From positions 1 through 44,161 of the forward strand of contig JAEPMY010000018.1 in NCBI GenBank assembly GCA_017643685.1: 44,161 bases of DNA. Direction: 5' to 3'. Below are positions 9,075 to 17,635 of the stretch, piece by piece; position 1 is the stretch's first letter, and each line of letters opens with the position of its first letter. Both the position numbers and the translations under genes were made by a program. The notes beneath the pieces were generated by a model. That model saw only the letters and a program-made list of their open reading frames with translations. It was not told the DNA's origin and did no database searches. Source of the stretch: Sneathiella sp. (GTDB taxonomy: Bacteria; Pseudomonadota; Alphaproteobacteria; Sneathiellales; Sneathiellaceae).

Positions 9075-9120
9075 TTTCCTGCCTTTCTTAACCCAATAAG
9101 AAGTCAAGGAAGGCAGGAAA
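9075..9120 (+). promoter_or_regulatory. 15-bp hairpin covering the aphA ribosome-binding site
   Basis: Bases 9075-9089 pair with 9106-9120 (15 pairs, one G-U) around a 16-base loop. The 3' arm contains the AAGGAAGG and CAGGA purine run that serves as the ribosome-binding site of the next gene and reaches the A of its ATG. No T-run follows. It may hold down translation of the downstream gene, or protect the mutase mRNA 3' end. Confidence 0.6.
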
Positions 9121-10148
9121 TGAAGTTTGTTTACAGCCCGGAACATGACCGGCACCACCCTAAGACCTATATTAAGGCGGGTTCGTTCCATGAGCCCCAA
9201 GAAGTCCCCGGCCGTGCAGAGGCATTGCATGCAGGGTTGACGGAAACCGGCCACGAAGTGGTTGAGGCAAAAGATTTTGGTCCGGGCCCTAGAGCCGCGA
9301 TCCACACCCCCGAATATCTGTATTTTCTGGAAACGATCGCCGCCCGCTGGAAAGCGGCGGGCATGGATAACGAAGAAGTTCTGCCGAATATTCACCCGGG
9401 ACGTCACATGACTTCCTACCCAAGCGGTATCATCGGTGAAGTTGGATACTACACTACGGATTTGTCCGCGCCGATCGGACCTGATACTTGGGCTGCTTGT
9501 GTGGCGTCTTCAAACGTCGCGCTGACGGCTGCTGACATCGTGTTGGATGATATGTCTGCAAAAGCTGTGGCTTATGGCCTCTGCCGTCCTCCTGGGCATC
9601 ATGCCTATCAGGATCAGGCGGGCGGCTTCTGCTTTTTGAATAACGTTGCAATTGCGGCGCAGCACGCGCTGGAGAAAGTACAGCGGGTTGCTATTCTGGA
9701 TGTAGATGTCCATCACGGAAATGGCACGCAGGGCATTTTCTATAATAGAAGCGATGTGTTTACTATTTCGCTTCACTGTGATCCAACGGATTATTATCCA
9801 TTCTTCTCTGGTTACGCACATGAACGCGGAGAGGGGCAGGGTGAGGGGTATAACCTCAATGTACCGGTTCCGCCGGGAACAGGCGATGATGATTATCTAC
9901 CCTATCTTGAGAAAGCCAAGATCGCACTGACGTCATATGCGCCAGATGTGCTGTTTGTCGCGCTGGGACTTGATGCTTTTGAGGGGGATCCGTTGGATGG
10001 TCTTAAAATTACAACGCCAGGCTTTGGCCGTATTGCAGCGAGCATTGCAGCGCTAAACATCCCGACCGTGTTAATTCAGGAAGGTGGGTATAACCGAGAT
10101 TATCTCGGCGCCAATATCTCAAGCTTCTTGAAAGGTTTCACAGATTGA
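9120..10148 (+). CDS. aphA: Acetylpolyamine amidohydrolase (histone deacetylase family)
   Basis: Zinc hydrolase that removes acetyl groups from acetylated polyamines. The deacetylase fold is complete over 342 residues, as in the Mycoplana ramosa enzyme. Visible active-site residues are H160-H161 (RPPGHHA), the zinc ligands D196 and H198 (LDVDVHH) and D285 (GLDAFEGD), and Y324 (EGGYNRDY). Glutamates around 23-30 and the AHERGEG loop fit the narrow polyamine-binding entrance, but substrate is inferred. ATG 9120 is chosen because the protein then begins MKFVYSPEHDRHHP like known members. It follows the mutase by 56 bases that form a hairpin over its ribosome-binding site, and runs convergent to cdd. 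Confidence 0.9.
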   Translation: MKFVYSPEHDRHHPKTYIKAGSFHEPQEVPGRAEALHAGLTETGHEVVEAKDFGPGPRAAIHTPEYLYFLETIAARWKAAGMDNEEVLPNIHPGRHMTSYPSGIIGEVGYYTTDLSAPIGPDTWAACVASSNVALTAADIVLDDMSAKAVAYGLCRPPGHHAYQDQAGGFCFLNNVAIAAQHALEKVQRVAILDVDVHHGNGTQGIFYNRSDVFTISLHCDPTDYYPFFSGYAHERGEGQGEGYNLNVPVPPGTGDDDYLPYLEKAKIALTSYAPDVLFVALGLDAFEGDPLDGLKITTPGFGRIAASIAALNIPTVLIQEGGYNRDYLGANISSFLKGFTD

Positions 10149-10154
10149 CGTTGC

Positions 10155-10186
10155 GCCGGATGGATTAAAAGGTAAATCCGTCCGGC
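10155..10186. terminator. Hairpin between convergent aphA and cdd
   Basis: GCCGGATGGATT (10155-10166) pairs with AATCCGTCCGGC (10175-10186), 12 pairs with one G-U and an 8-base loop. It straddles the cdd stop codon. Neither side has a T-run, so it would be a weak or factor-dependent terminator, or an RNA 3'-end stabiliser for both transcripts. Confidence 0.45.
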
Positions 10187-10569
10187 AGCAACTGGCCCAT
10201 ATTGGTTTCTATGTCATTTTCTGCGCCCCGGTACGTTACTTTCGTATCTGGGCTTGAAAATTCTGCAAGTACCTGGCGACAGGCTCCGCAAGGTGAGCAA
10301 TGAACTGTGGCTCCCTCCGCATTGAAGTTAGTTACGAAAACTTCCTCAACTTTCATGGATTTCCCCTCCGCTGCAATGGCGGCACCGACTGCATTTCTCT
10401 CCGCACAGACAGTTAGGCCAGACGACACATTTTCCACATTACAGCCTGAATAGACATTCCCCGCAGCGGTTCTAATGGCTGCGCCAACGGAAAAGGTGGA
10501 ATAGGGGGAATATGCATTTTTTGCGACCTGCTCGGCCAATTGCTCAAGTGAGGATGTAGAGTTTGTCAT
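10165..10569 (-). CDS. cdd: Cytidine deaminase
   Basis: Pyrimidine salvage enzyme converting cytidine and deoxycytidine to uridine and deoxyuridine. The small, tetrameric zinc type is indicated by 134 residues and three zinc cysteines: C55 in VCAERN (with catalytic E57) and C94 and C97 in PCGAC. The start is ATG at 10569 (MTNSTSS), with AAGGA just upstream; the in-frame extension further upstream runs into the meaB start region and is not credible. It is convergent with aphA, and its promoter must share the roughly 100-base spacer with divergent meaB. Confidence 0.94.
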   Translation of the reverse strand: MTNSTSSLEQLAEQVAKNAYSPYSTFSVGAAIRTAAGNVYSGCNVENVSSGLTVCAERNAVGAAIAAEGKSMKVEEVFVTNFNAEGATVHCSPCGACRQVLAEFSSPDTKVTYRGAENDIETNMGQLLPDGFTF

Positions 10570-10668
10570 TTTCAAATCCTTAGAAAAATACACTCGGTTG
10601 ATAGCATCTTTTGCAAAAAATGGCATTCTTCTTGACGGATGCTCGCTAATTTCCCATACCGGATAATC

Positions 10669-11670
10669 ATGACAGAAAACGACAAAAATAAGTCTGCTGA
10701 GATGGTCGCGATGGCGGAAAAAGTTCGCCGGGGGGACCGTCGTGCTTTGGCCCGGGCTATTACCCAGGCAGAATCCCTTCGAAAAGATCATCAGGAACAG
10801 GCACAGCATCTGCTGACTGAATTGTTGCCTGACACTGGCAAATCGATCCGTATCGGGATCTCGGGTACTCCTGGGGTCGGTAAATCCACATTTATTGAAG
10901 CCTTTGGTCGTCATCTAACCGGGATGGGGCATAAGGTGGCAGTCCTTACCATCGATCCGTCTTCAAAAAGAACGGGAGGCTCAATCCTTGGTGATAAAAC
11001 ACGGATGGAGGAGCTGTCGCGCGACCCGAACGCGTTTATTCGCCCGTCTCCATCTGGTGGATCGCTTGGGGGGGTGGCCCGCCGAACCAGAGAGGTAATG
11101 CTGCTTTGCGAGGCTGCAGGTTATGACGTGATCCTGATTGAAACAGTAGGTGTCGGGCAATCCGAGACTACCGTTGCTGACATGGTAGATATCTTCATGT
11201 TGTTGCTGGCTCCTGCGGGTGGGGATGAACTTCAGGGGATTAAGCGCGGAGTGATGGAGCTCGCGGACCTGATTGTTATTAATAAAGCCGACGGAGATCT
11301 AATTCCGGTCGCAAAGCGCGCTGCTAATGAATATCGCGGTGCTGTGGGCCTGATGCGTCCAAAAAGCAAGCTTTGGACGCCCAAGGTGTTGATGACATCA
11401 GCCCTTAAGAAAATCGGTATTGCGGAGCTATGGGATACCATTAATGAATATCGAGAGGCCCGTGACGCAGAAGGGGAGCTTCAAGCGCAGAGGGCGGATC
11501 AGGCCGCAGCTTGGATGTGGTCTGAAATTGATGACAGTTTAATGAATCACTTACGGGATCATCCAGTTGTCGCTACCATGTTGCCGGAAAAAGAAGTTGC
11601 GGTGAAAGCAGGAAATACGAGCCCAACGGCAGCGGCACGTGAATTATTAGCTGTTTTTTTGGGTAAATAG
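10669..11670 (+). CDS. meaB: Methylmalonyl-CoA mutase-associated GTPase MeaB
   Basis: G3E-family GTPase chaperone that gates cobalamin delivery to methylmalonyl-CoA mutase and guards it from inactivation. Walker A is GTPGVGKS at 66-73; the Walker B/switch stretch ILIETVGVGQSE and base motif INKADGD follow. Length is 333 residues, as usual. ATG 10669 (MTENDKN) is used with a weak GGAT before it; ATG 10639 would add ten residues. It is separated from the mutase by aphA and the oppositely oriented cdd, so the two are not one transcript. TTGACG at 10633-10638 is a possible -35 but no matching -10 is clear. Confidence 0.95.
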   Translation: MTENDKNKSAEMVAMAEKVRRGDRRALARAITQAESLRKDHQEQAQHLLTELLPDTGKSIRIGISGTPGVGKSTFIEAFGRHLTGMGHKVAVLTIDPSSKRTGGSILGDKTRMEELSRDPNAFIRPSPSGGSLGGVARRTREVMLLCEAAGYDVILIETVGVGQSETTVADMVDIFMLLLAPAGGDELQGIKRGVMELADLIVINKADGDLIPVAKRAANEYRGAVGLMRPKSKLWTPKVLMTSALKKIGIAELWDTINEYREARDAEGELQAQRADQAAAWMWSEIDDSLMNHLRDHPVVATMLPEKEVAVKAGNTSPTAAARELLAVFLGK

Positions 11671-11722
11671 CCGGAAAAAATCCGCGAAATTCACGAATTG
11701 TGTCTTAATAGCGTAAATAGGG

Positions 11723-11751
11723 TTGACGAGGGGGCTGCCATTCCTTAAAAG
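11723..11751 (+). promoter_or_regulatory. Candidate rpmB promoter
   Basis: TTGACG at 11723-11728 and TAAAAG at 11746-11751 are 17 bases apart, giving a leader of about 50 bases before the rpmB ATG. The position suits a strongly expressed ribosomal protein gene transcribed alone. Confidence 0.55.
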
Positions 11752-11764
11752 CCTTCCACACGTA

Positions 11765-11782
11765 ACCGGCTGCAAGGCCGGT
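11765..11782 (+). promoter_or_regulatory. Hairpin in the rpmB leader
   Basis: ACCGGC and GCCGGT form a perfect 6-bp stem with loop TGCAAG, inside the predicted rpmB 5' leader and 28 bases before the start codon. No T-run follows. It could be a stabilising or autoregulatory structure; function is not established. Confidence 0.45.
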
Positions 11783-11810
11783 ATTTCTATGTTTTCAAAT
11801 GAGGTGCGCT

Positions 11811-12098
11811 ATGGCCCGTCGTTGTGAATTGACAGGTAAAGGTGTTCAGGCCGGCAACAATGTCAGCCATGCCCACAACAAAACTCGTCGTCGTTTTCTG
11901 CCTAACGTGCAGGACGTTCGTCTGATGTCTGAAACACTTGGTCGCTCTTTCGGATTGAAAGTTTCTGCTGCTGCTCTGCGTTCTGTTGAGCATAACGGTG
12001 GTCTGGATAACTTCCTGCTGAAAGCCAAAGATGACAAGCTGTCTCTGCAGGCACGTCGCGTTAAACGCGAAATCAAGAAAGCACAGGCTGTCGCCTAA
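11811..12098 (+). CDS. rpmB: 50S ribosomal protein L28
   Basis: Structural protein of the large ribosomal subunit, 95 residues, basic. It begins [21 protein letters not shown], the standard L28 opening with the GK/NNVSHA region, and has [11 protein letters not shown] next. ATG 11811 is preceded by GAGG at 11801-11804. It has its own promoter candidate and is closed by a strong intrinsic terminator, so it is probably monocistronic, as often in alphaproteobacteria. Confidence 0.97.
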   Translation: MARRCELTGKGVQAGNNVSHAHNKTRRRFLPNVQDVRLMSETLGRSFGLKVSAAALRSVEHNGGLDNFLLKAKDDKLSLQARRVKREIKKAQAVA

Positions 12099-12121
12099 CT
12101 TCTGCTTTCCATACCGAATTT

Positions 12122-12155
12122 AAAAACGAGCGAGCAATTAGCCGCTCGTTTTTTT
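12122..12155 (+). terminator. Intrinsic terminator after rpmB
   Basis: ACGAGCG (12126-12132) pairs with CGCTCGT (12143-12149), flanked by A4 upstream and followed by an uninterrupted T7 at 12149-12155. This is a textbook rho-independent terminator. Confidence 0.9.
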
Positions 12156-12223
12156 GTGTCTGCTTGCTTTTTTCGTCTTCACTTCCCATCTGAATCTTGG
12201 GGCGATAACAGGGAGATGCAAAT

Positions 12224-12988
12224 ATGAAAGCACGCAGAGATATTTTGAAAGGGGCAAGCCTCCTTCCCTTGGGCGCGATTCTGGCCAACCCAGCGCTTGC
12301 CAAAATGGTGGCGGATGGGGTGCAAATGGAAACCCTAACCCTGCCATCGGGAAAGTCCGTTAAGGCGGCTGTGGCCCGGCCAGAGCAGAAAATGGCACCC
12401 AGTGTGATTCTAATTCATGAATGGTGGGGCCTTAACGACCAGATTAAATCTGTTGCAGCTGATTTTGCCAAACAGGGTTATCTGGCTGTTGCCGTTGACC
12501 TCTATAGTGGCAATGTGGGTACAACCCCGGAAGAAGCAAAGAAATACATGCAGTCAGTTGACGCCAAAGAGGCGACGGATACGCTTGTTACTTGGTCAAA
12601 TTGGGCGAAATCAGATGCTCAGACCACTGATAAGATTGGCGTTATCGGATGGTGTTTTGGTGGCGGTTGGTCACTAAATACTTCTATCGCCGCGCCAATG
12701 GACGCGACGATTGTATATTATGGCAATGTAACGCGGGAAGCTGACGCCTTGAAATCCTTAAAAGGTCCTCTTCAAGGCCATTTCGCAACTAAGGACAAGT
12801 GGATTAATAAAGAGATGGTCGCGGGCTTTGAGGCGGAGATGGAGGAGGCAGGCCAGCCAGCGCCGGAGAATTACTGGTATGAAGCAGATCATGCCTTTGC
12901 CAACCCATCCGGCGGACGATTTGATGCCGAAGACGCCCAGTTGGCATGGAAGCGTAGCATGGAATTCTTCGGCAAACATTTATCGTAA
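12224..12988 (+). CDS. Exported dienelactone hydrolase-family protein
   Basis: Alpha/beta hydrolase of the dienelactone hydrolase family. The cysteine nucleophile is C144 in GWCFGGGWS, HEWWG at 65-69 carries the conserved Glu, and the histidine is in EADHAFAN near 222. The N-terminus has a twin-arginine-like motif, RRDILKG at 4-10, a hydrophobic core and an ALA cleavage site at 24-26, so the folded enzyme is probably sent to the periplasm. Natural substrate is unknown; the family hydrolyses dienelactones and other esters. It follows the rpmB terminator and ends one base before the convergent cobT. Confidence 0.85.
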   Translation: MKARRDILKGASLLPLGAILANPALAKMVADGVQMETLTLPSGKSVKAAVARPEQKMAPSVILIHEWWGLNDQIKSVAADFAKQGYLAVAVDLYSGNVGTTPEEAKKYMQSVDAKEATDTLVTWSNWAKSDAQTTDKIGVIGWCFGGGWSLNTSIAAPMDATIVYYGNVTREADALKSLKGPLQGHFATKDKWINKEMVAGFEAEMEEAGQPAPENYWYEADHAFANPSGGRFDAEDAQLAWKRSMEFFGKHLS

Positions 12989-12989
12989 T

Positions 12990-14855
12990 TTACCAGCGAT
13001 CAGCAGCTTTCTTGGCCGGTTTGTTCTCATCGAATAGATCGGCCAGTTGCTCCATCATAACGCCGCCCAATTGCTCCGCGTCGATAATGGTCACCGCTTG
13101 CTGGTAATAACGTGTGACATCATGGCCAATGCCGATGGCTATAAGCTCAACTGGGGATTTTGTCTCGATCCAGTTGATGACTTCCCGCAAGTGCCGGTCC
13201 AGATAATTCCCCGGATTGACGGACAAGGTGCTGTCATCCACCGGAGCCCCATCAGAGATAACCATTAGAATACGGCGTTGCTCTGGGCGGCCAATGATGC
13301 GGCTATGCGCCCACATGAGACCTTCACCATCAATATTCTCTTTCAGCAAACCTTCCTTCAGCATAAGGCCAAGGGATTGTTTCGCCCGGCGATAAGGGTG
13401 ATCCGCAGGTTTATAGACAATGTGGCGCAAATCGTTCAAGCGGCCGGGATTAGGATTTTTACCCTCTTCTAACCATTTTTCTCGGGATTGACCGCCTTTC
13501 CACGCACGCGTTGTGAAGCCAAGGATCTCGACCTTTACCGAGCACCGCTCCAATGTTCGCGCCAGAATATCTGCACAAACCGCCGCGATAGAAATGGGAC
13601 GACCCCGCATGGAACCAGAATTATCGATCAGAAGAGTAACCACTGTATCCCTGAACTCTGTGTCCTGCTCTTGCTTAAAGGAGAGAGGGAGAAGTGGGTC
13701 CACAACCACGCGTGAGAGACGCGCTGCATCCAGCATGCCCTCCTCAAGATCAAAGGACCATGAGCGGTTTTGCTGCGCTTGTAGCTTGCGCTGTAAGCGG
13801 TTGGCAAGGCGGCTGACCAAGGTATGCATGGTGGAAAGCTGCTGATCCAGCTGATGCCGTAATCTGCCAAGCTCTTCCGGTTCGCATAAATCCAGTGCTT
13901 GAACTACTTCATCAAACTCAGTTGTGAATGCTTTGTAAGCTTCTTCCTCTATGGAGTTGCGGAAATCATCTGGGTAGGCGGCTTTACGATCTTGGCCCGC
14001 TTCTTCGCCATCACTTTGCGATTCCTGCTCTAGAGTTTCACCTGCCTCAGTATCGGTGCTGTCATCACCAGAGCCTTCTTGCGCGCTTGCATCTTCTGCG
14101 GCGCTGGCGTCTTGTGCTTCGTCATCACCCTCAGCTCCGCTGCTTTCTGCTTCGCTGTCCTGTTCGCCATCGTCACTTTCCCCCTGATCATCCTCGGTAC
14201 TTTCCATACCATCTTGTTCATCATAGAGGTCTAGATCACGTAGGAGCTGTTTGGCTGCTGCCGCGAACGCAGTTTGATCGTCAGCTGTTTCAATCAGTTG
14301 CTGAAAATCTTCATCGCCCTTACGTTCAATCTCTGCGCGCCAGAGATCAACCATGTTGCTAGCGGAAGAGGGAACAGGGGTTCCTGTCAGCTTTTCCCGA
14401 ACAAGAAGGCCCAATACCTCCGATAAAGGCGCATCGGTCTTATCGTAAACCCTGTCATATCCAGATTCTTTGCAACGGGTATCCAGCTGCCGGTAGAGAT
14501 TGTCTGAAACGCCCTGCATTCGATTGGAGCCAAGGGCTTCCACACGTGCCTGTTCAATCGCGTCAAACATGGCACGGGCATCTGATCCGGTTGGAACAAG
14601 CTGGGAATGCAGGCTGTCATCGTGATAGCGCTTGCGGAGTGCCAGGCTATCAGATTGCCCCCGGATTTTGTGGATGTCGCCTTCCGGTAAGTCGCGGCCT
14701 GGATTTGTCACTCTGGCCCGATGGGAAATCAGGCCAGGTTGATCTGTTCCAAACAGGACCTCCAACTCCTTATCATGGGACATTGCCCGCATCGTGGAGG
14801 TAGTTGCCCGCTTAAAAGCTTCTACTGGCGTTTCTTTATCTTTGGAAAAAGCCAC
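12990..14855 (-). CDS. cobT: Aerobic cobaltochelatase subunit CobT
   Basis: Subunit of the ATP-dependent CobNST complex that inserts cobalt into hydrogenobyrinic acid a,c-diamide in aerobic cobalamin synthesis. The N-terminal helical domain is followed by a strongly acidic, low-complexity stretch (about 206-290), then a von Willebrand A-type domain whose metal site DNSGSM is at 411-416. At 621 residues it matches the family. It lies six bases after cobS, so the two are co-transcribed. CobN, the third subunit, is not in this window. Confidence 0.96.
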   Translation of the reverse strand: MAFSKDKETPVEAFKRATTSTMRAMSHDKELEVLFGTDQPGLISHRARVTNPGRDLPEGDIHKIRGQSDSLALRKRYHDDSLHSQLVPTGSDARAMFDAIEQARVEALGSNRMQGVSDNLYRQLDTRCKESGYDRVYDKTDAPLSEVLGLLVREKLTGTPVPSSASNMVDLWRAEIERKGDEDFQQLIETADDQTAFAAAAKQLLRDLDLYDEQDGMESTEDDQGESDDGEQDSEAESSGAEGDDEAQDASAAEDASAQEGSGDDSTDTEAGETLEQESQSDGEEAGQDRKAAYPDDFRNSIEEEAYKAFTTEFDEVVQALDLCEPEELGRLRHQLDQQLSTMHTLVSRLANRLQRKLQAQQNRSWSFDLEEGMLDAARLSRVVVDPLLPLSFKQEQDTEFRDTVVTLLIDNSGSMRGRPISIAAVCADILARTLERCSVKVEILGFTTRAWKGGQSREKWLEEGKNPNPGRLNDLRHIVYKPADHPYRRAKQSLGLMLKEGLLKENIDGEGLMWAHSRIIGRPEQRRILMVISDGAPVDDSTLSVNPGNYLDRHLREVINWIETKSPVELIAIGIGHDVTRYYQQAVTIIDAEQLGGVMMEQLADLFDENKPAKKAADRW

Positions 14856-14861
14856 CGGACC

Positions 14862-15857
14862 CTAGCTCACAATATTCGCAGCTGATTCCGGCAGTTCCTC
14901 ACCAAATGCACGCTGGTAATACTCAGCAACAATAGGGCGTTCAATTTCATCACATTTATTAAGGAACGTAACGCGGAAAGCAAAGGCAACATCGCCAAAA
15001 ATTTCAGCGTTTTCAGCCCATGTGATAACCGAGCGAGGGCTCATAACCGTGGAGATGTCGCCGCTAATAAAGCCAGAACGTGTCAGGTCAGCACAAGCAA
15101 TCATCGCCTGAATTGTTTTCCGACCTTCTGCGGTGTCATAGCTTTGTAGTTTGGACAGGACGATATCTGTCTCGGCTTCCTCAGGTAGATAGTTCAGCGT
15201 TGTGACAATGTTCCAACGGTCCATTTGCCCTTGGTTGAGCTGTTGTGTGCCATGGTAAAGGCCGGTTGTGTCGCCAAGACCAATGGTATTCGTCGTCGCA
15301 AACATGCGGAAAGCCGGGTGAGGACGGATCACACGGTTCTGGTCAAGAAGTGTTAGTTTACCTTCCACCTCAAGAACACGCTGAATAACAAACATAACGT
15401 CGGGGCGACCAGCGTCATATTCGTCAAAGACAATCGCCGTTGGGGACTGCAATGCCCAAGGCAGAATCCCTTCACGGAATTCAGTAACCTGTTTACCTTC
15501 ACGCAGAACAATCGCGTCTTTACCAACCAAATCAATACGGGAGACATGGCTGTCCAGATTGACCCGGACGCAAGGCCAGTTGAGCCGGGCTGCGACTTGC
15601 TCGATATGCGTGGATTTACCTGTGCCGTGGTACCCCTGAACCATCACACGTCGGTTAAATGCAAAACCTGCTAGAATGGCCATGGTTGTATCGTGATCAA
15701 ACACATAGGTTGGATCCAGATCAGGCACTAGCTCTGTCCGTTGGCTAAAGGCAGGAACCTTCAGATCACTGTCGAGGTTAAACACTTCGCGCACGGACAG
15801 TTCGATGTCGGGCATGTTGATTTCCGGAGCATCTCCGGCGAGTTCTAATGGGGTCAT
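14862..15857 (-). CDS. cobS: Aerobic cobaltochelatase subunit CobS
   Basis: AAA+ ATPase of the CobNST cobaltochelatase, forming a ring with CobT. Walker A is GYHGTGKS at 75-82 and Walker B ends in DEYD at 145-148; the sensor region [10 protein letters not shown] follows. Length of 331 residues is normal. It sits between the J-domain gene (35 bases upstream) and cobT on the same strand, the arrangement seen widely in alphaproteobacteria. Confidence 0.96.
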   Translation of the reverse strand: MTPLELAGDAPEINMPDIELSVREVFNLDSDLKVPAFSQRTELVPDLDPTYVFDHDTTMAILAGFAFNRRVMVQGYHGTGKSTHIEQVAARLNWPCVRVNLDSHVSRIDLVGKDAIVLREGKQVTEFREGILPWALQSPTAIVFDEYDAGRPDVMFVIQRVLEVEGKLTLLDQNRVIRPHPAFRMFATTNTIGLGDTTGLYHGTQQLNQGQMDRWNIVTTLNYLPEEAETDIVLSKLQSYDTAEGRKTIQAMIACADLTRSGFISGDISTVMSPRSVITWAENAEIFGDVAFAFRVTFLNKCDEIERPIVAEYYQRAFGEELPESAANIVS

Positions 15858-15892
15858 AACGCTTCCGTATACTTTATTCAGTGTGATTTGGT

Positions 15893-16492
15893 TCAGAATT
15901 GTCCGCTGGATAAAAGGTGAGAATAAGCCTGATTGATCGTTTTTAACGTTTCTTCGGCTTTTTTGTCACCCCCGTGAACATCCGGATGGTACTTTTTTGC
16001 CAGTTCTTTACGGCGCTTTTTAATATCATTTAAGCTACACCCGGGTTGCAAATTTAAGGTAGCAAGTGCCGCCCTATGCTCCGGATCCATTTCCGGTGCT
16101 GTTGGGCCTCTCTCGCCAGATGGGCGACGTGCTTGCGCATAATCGCCAAATTCACCATCTTTTTGAAACTCAAACGGATCGTCATAACGTGGCGAGCTTT
16201 TGGGTGTCGCCAGTCTGCTTCCCAGTTTCCAAGTTGGACGGTGACCTGTGATGTCTTCGTCTTTGTACCTTAATACCTCGTCATCACTCATTCCGTCAAA
16301 GAAGTTCCAGTTTTTGTTATATTCACGAACATGCTGGAGGCAGAACCAGTGATAATCATCTGGCGTCCCGCGGTCCGTCATTCGCGACTTCGGCGCACGG
16401 TGTAACCCTTCCTCATGGCAATCGGGATGATCGCATATGCGGGTTGTTTTCGTGTCGTCACTAAAACGGTATTTAGATGATGATCTGCTCAT
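15893..16492 (-). CDS. J-domain protein with N-terminal Cys/His cluster
   Basis: The C-terminal 60 residues are a J domain with HPD at 169-171, which would stimulate an Hsp70 partner. It lacks the Gly/Phe and zinc-finger regions of true DnaJ. The N-terminal half has C20-x4-C25, H31 and C51-x2-H54, a possible zinc site, and a conserved-looking [16 protein letters not shown] stretch. It is the first gene of the cobS-cobT operon. A role in assembling the cobaltochelatase is a reasonable inference from this constant neighbourhood, but it is not shown by the sequence. Confidence 0.88.
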   Translation of the reverse strand: MSRSSSKYRFSDDTKTTRICDHPDCHEEGLHRAPKSRMTDRGTPDDYHWFCLQHVREYNKNWNFFDGMSDDEVLRYKDEDITGHRPTWKLGSRLATPKSSPRYDDPFEFQKDGEFGDYAQARRPSGERGPTAPEMDPEHRAALATLNLQPGCSLNDIKKRRKELAKKYHPDVHGGDKKAEETLKTINQAYSHLLSSGQF

Positions 16493-16615
16493 GGCCTCAT
16501 ATTACGGTCTTTCAGGTGAAAGAGGCAAGCAAGAGAGGCATTTGAAAAGTAAATTTATCGCTATTTTTGAGGGTCTTGCTGGAATTTCAAAGACGTAACC
16601 CTTCAAGCGTGAAGA

Positions 16616-17044
16616 TTAAGTGTCAGCCTCCGACAAAGCGCGGGCAAGATGGCTTAAGGCATCTTGAAATTTCTCATTTTCAATGGAAGAAAAATTACGC
16701 GCCATTTCGAGGCACATCCGTTGTCTGTTAGAGGTCACGGGCGAGTCGGTTGGGGATAACCCTTCAAAAAAATAGCTGATCGGGACATTCAGAGCGACGG
16801 CGATACTATAAAGCCGTCCCGCGGAAATACGATTGATGCCCTTCTCATATTTATGGGCCTGCTGATATGTAACACCAATTAGATTCGCCATTTGTTGTTG
16901 TGTGTAGCCCATCAGAATGCGCCGCTCTCGAATGCGTGCGCCGACATGTTGATCGATATGCCGAACGTCTATCATACCTGAATTGGAGTGTTCTTGTGCC
17001 GTGTCTTCGATCTCTTGGCCGCGCGTCTGTAGAACGGTTGTCAT
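16616..17044 (-). CDS. XRE-family helix-turn-helix transcriptional regulator
   Basis: DNA-binding regulator of 142 residues with an N-terminal arm of about 33 residues, a Cro/CI-type helix-turn-helix at 35-90 (YTQQQMANLIGVTYQQAHKY) and a C-terminal helical tail probably for dimerisation. This type is common in alphaproteobacteria; targets are unknown. It is divergent from bolA, and the shared 240-base spacer contains an 8-bp inverted repeat and a TTAACCAT site, both candidates for control. It is separated from the J-domain gene by 123 bases and is likely its own unit. Confidence 0.88.
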   Translation of the reverse strand: MTTVLQTRGQEIEDTAQEHSNSGMIDVRHIDQHVGARIRERRILMGYTQQQMANLIGVTYQQAHKYEKGINRISAGRLYSIAVALNVPISYFFEGLSPTDSPVTSNRQRMCLEMARNFSSIENEKFQDALSHLARALSEADT

Positions 17045-17130
17045 TGAATTCTCCAGTTTTTAGTTTTTGGCGTACTTTCAAAGCAACTCTGGACAAATTT
17101 TCTTCTACTTAATCGCTAATCTGTTTTTAC

Positions 17131-17207
17131 ATGGTTAAATTCTAATATAAAGTAGTTAGGATTATGGGGTTAGGCAAGGTGTAAATTCATAAATTGTAGT
17201 TGCCTAA
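17131..17207. promoter_or_regulatory. Candidate operators in the XRE regulator/bolA spacer
   Basis: TTAGGCAA (17170-17177) is repeated inverted as TTGCCTAA (17200-17207) with 22 bases between, spacing near two helical turns plus. ATGGTTAA at 17131-17138 reads TTAACCAT on the minus strand, the half-site reported for CtrA. Both lie between divergent genes. Use by the XRE regulator itself or by CtrA is inferred. Confidence 0.4.
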
Positions 17208-17284
17208 ATAATAAGCACGTAAAAATTGGGCGGAAACATAGTTGTCTTGATGTTATCTTGGCGCAATTATTTAAGGAGCCGTTT

Positions 17285-17554
17285 ATGTCTGTTGCTGAAA
17301 CCATTGAAAAGAAACTGCAAGAAGCTTTCTCTCCACTTGAGTTGGAGGTGAAGGACGAATCTGCAATGCATGCGGGGCATGCAGGCGCACCTGAGGGAGG
17401 CGAAAGTCATTTTGCAGTCCGAATAGTTGCTGAAACTTTTGTGGGCATGAACAGAGTAGCCCGTCAGCGGTCAATTTATCAGGTTTTAGATGTAGAGATG
17501 AAAAACAAGGTTCACGCACTTGCTTTAGAAGTAAAGGCGCCATCTGAGATTTGA
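17285..17554 (+). CDS. BolA family protein
   Basis: Small (89 residues) BolA-fold protein; members bind 2Fe-2S clusters with monothiol glutaredoxins or act in regulation. The invariant C-terminal histidine is H77 (KVHALALEV), and the loop has H29 and H32 but no cysteine. ATG 17285 is fixed by AAGGAG at 17273-17278, six bases away. No glutaredoxin gene is adjacent, in contrast to the bolA-grxD pair; this looks like the paralogue that sits beside the J-domain/cobS/cobT genes in alphaproteobacteria. An A/T-rich hairpin follows its stop. Confidence 0.92.
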   Translation: MSVAETIEKKLQEAFSPLELEVKDESAMHAGHAGAPEGGESHFAVRIVAETFVGMNRVARQRSIYQVLDVEMKNKVHALALEVKAPSEI

Positions 17555-17575
17555 ATTCACTAAGTAGCTCCAAGT

Positions 17576-17617
17576 AACGTTAAAAAAAACACCTTAAGAT
17601 TGTTTTTTTTAAATGTT
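17576..17617 (+). terminator. A/T-rich hairpin with T8 after bolA
   Basis: AACGTT plus A8-C (17576-17590) pairs with G-T8 plus AAATGTT (17602-17617) with one small mismatch region and an 11-base loop. The T8 run would form part of the stem rather than follow it, so termination may be leaky and the next gene may be read through. Confidence 0.45.
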
Positions 17618-17635
17618 AAATTCGGAGATATTGTA

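Noticed and set aside
13985-14240. Low-complexity acidic stretch in cobT as a possible insertion.
   Set aside because: An acidic middle region is normal for CobT.
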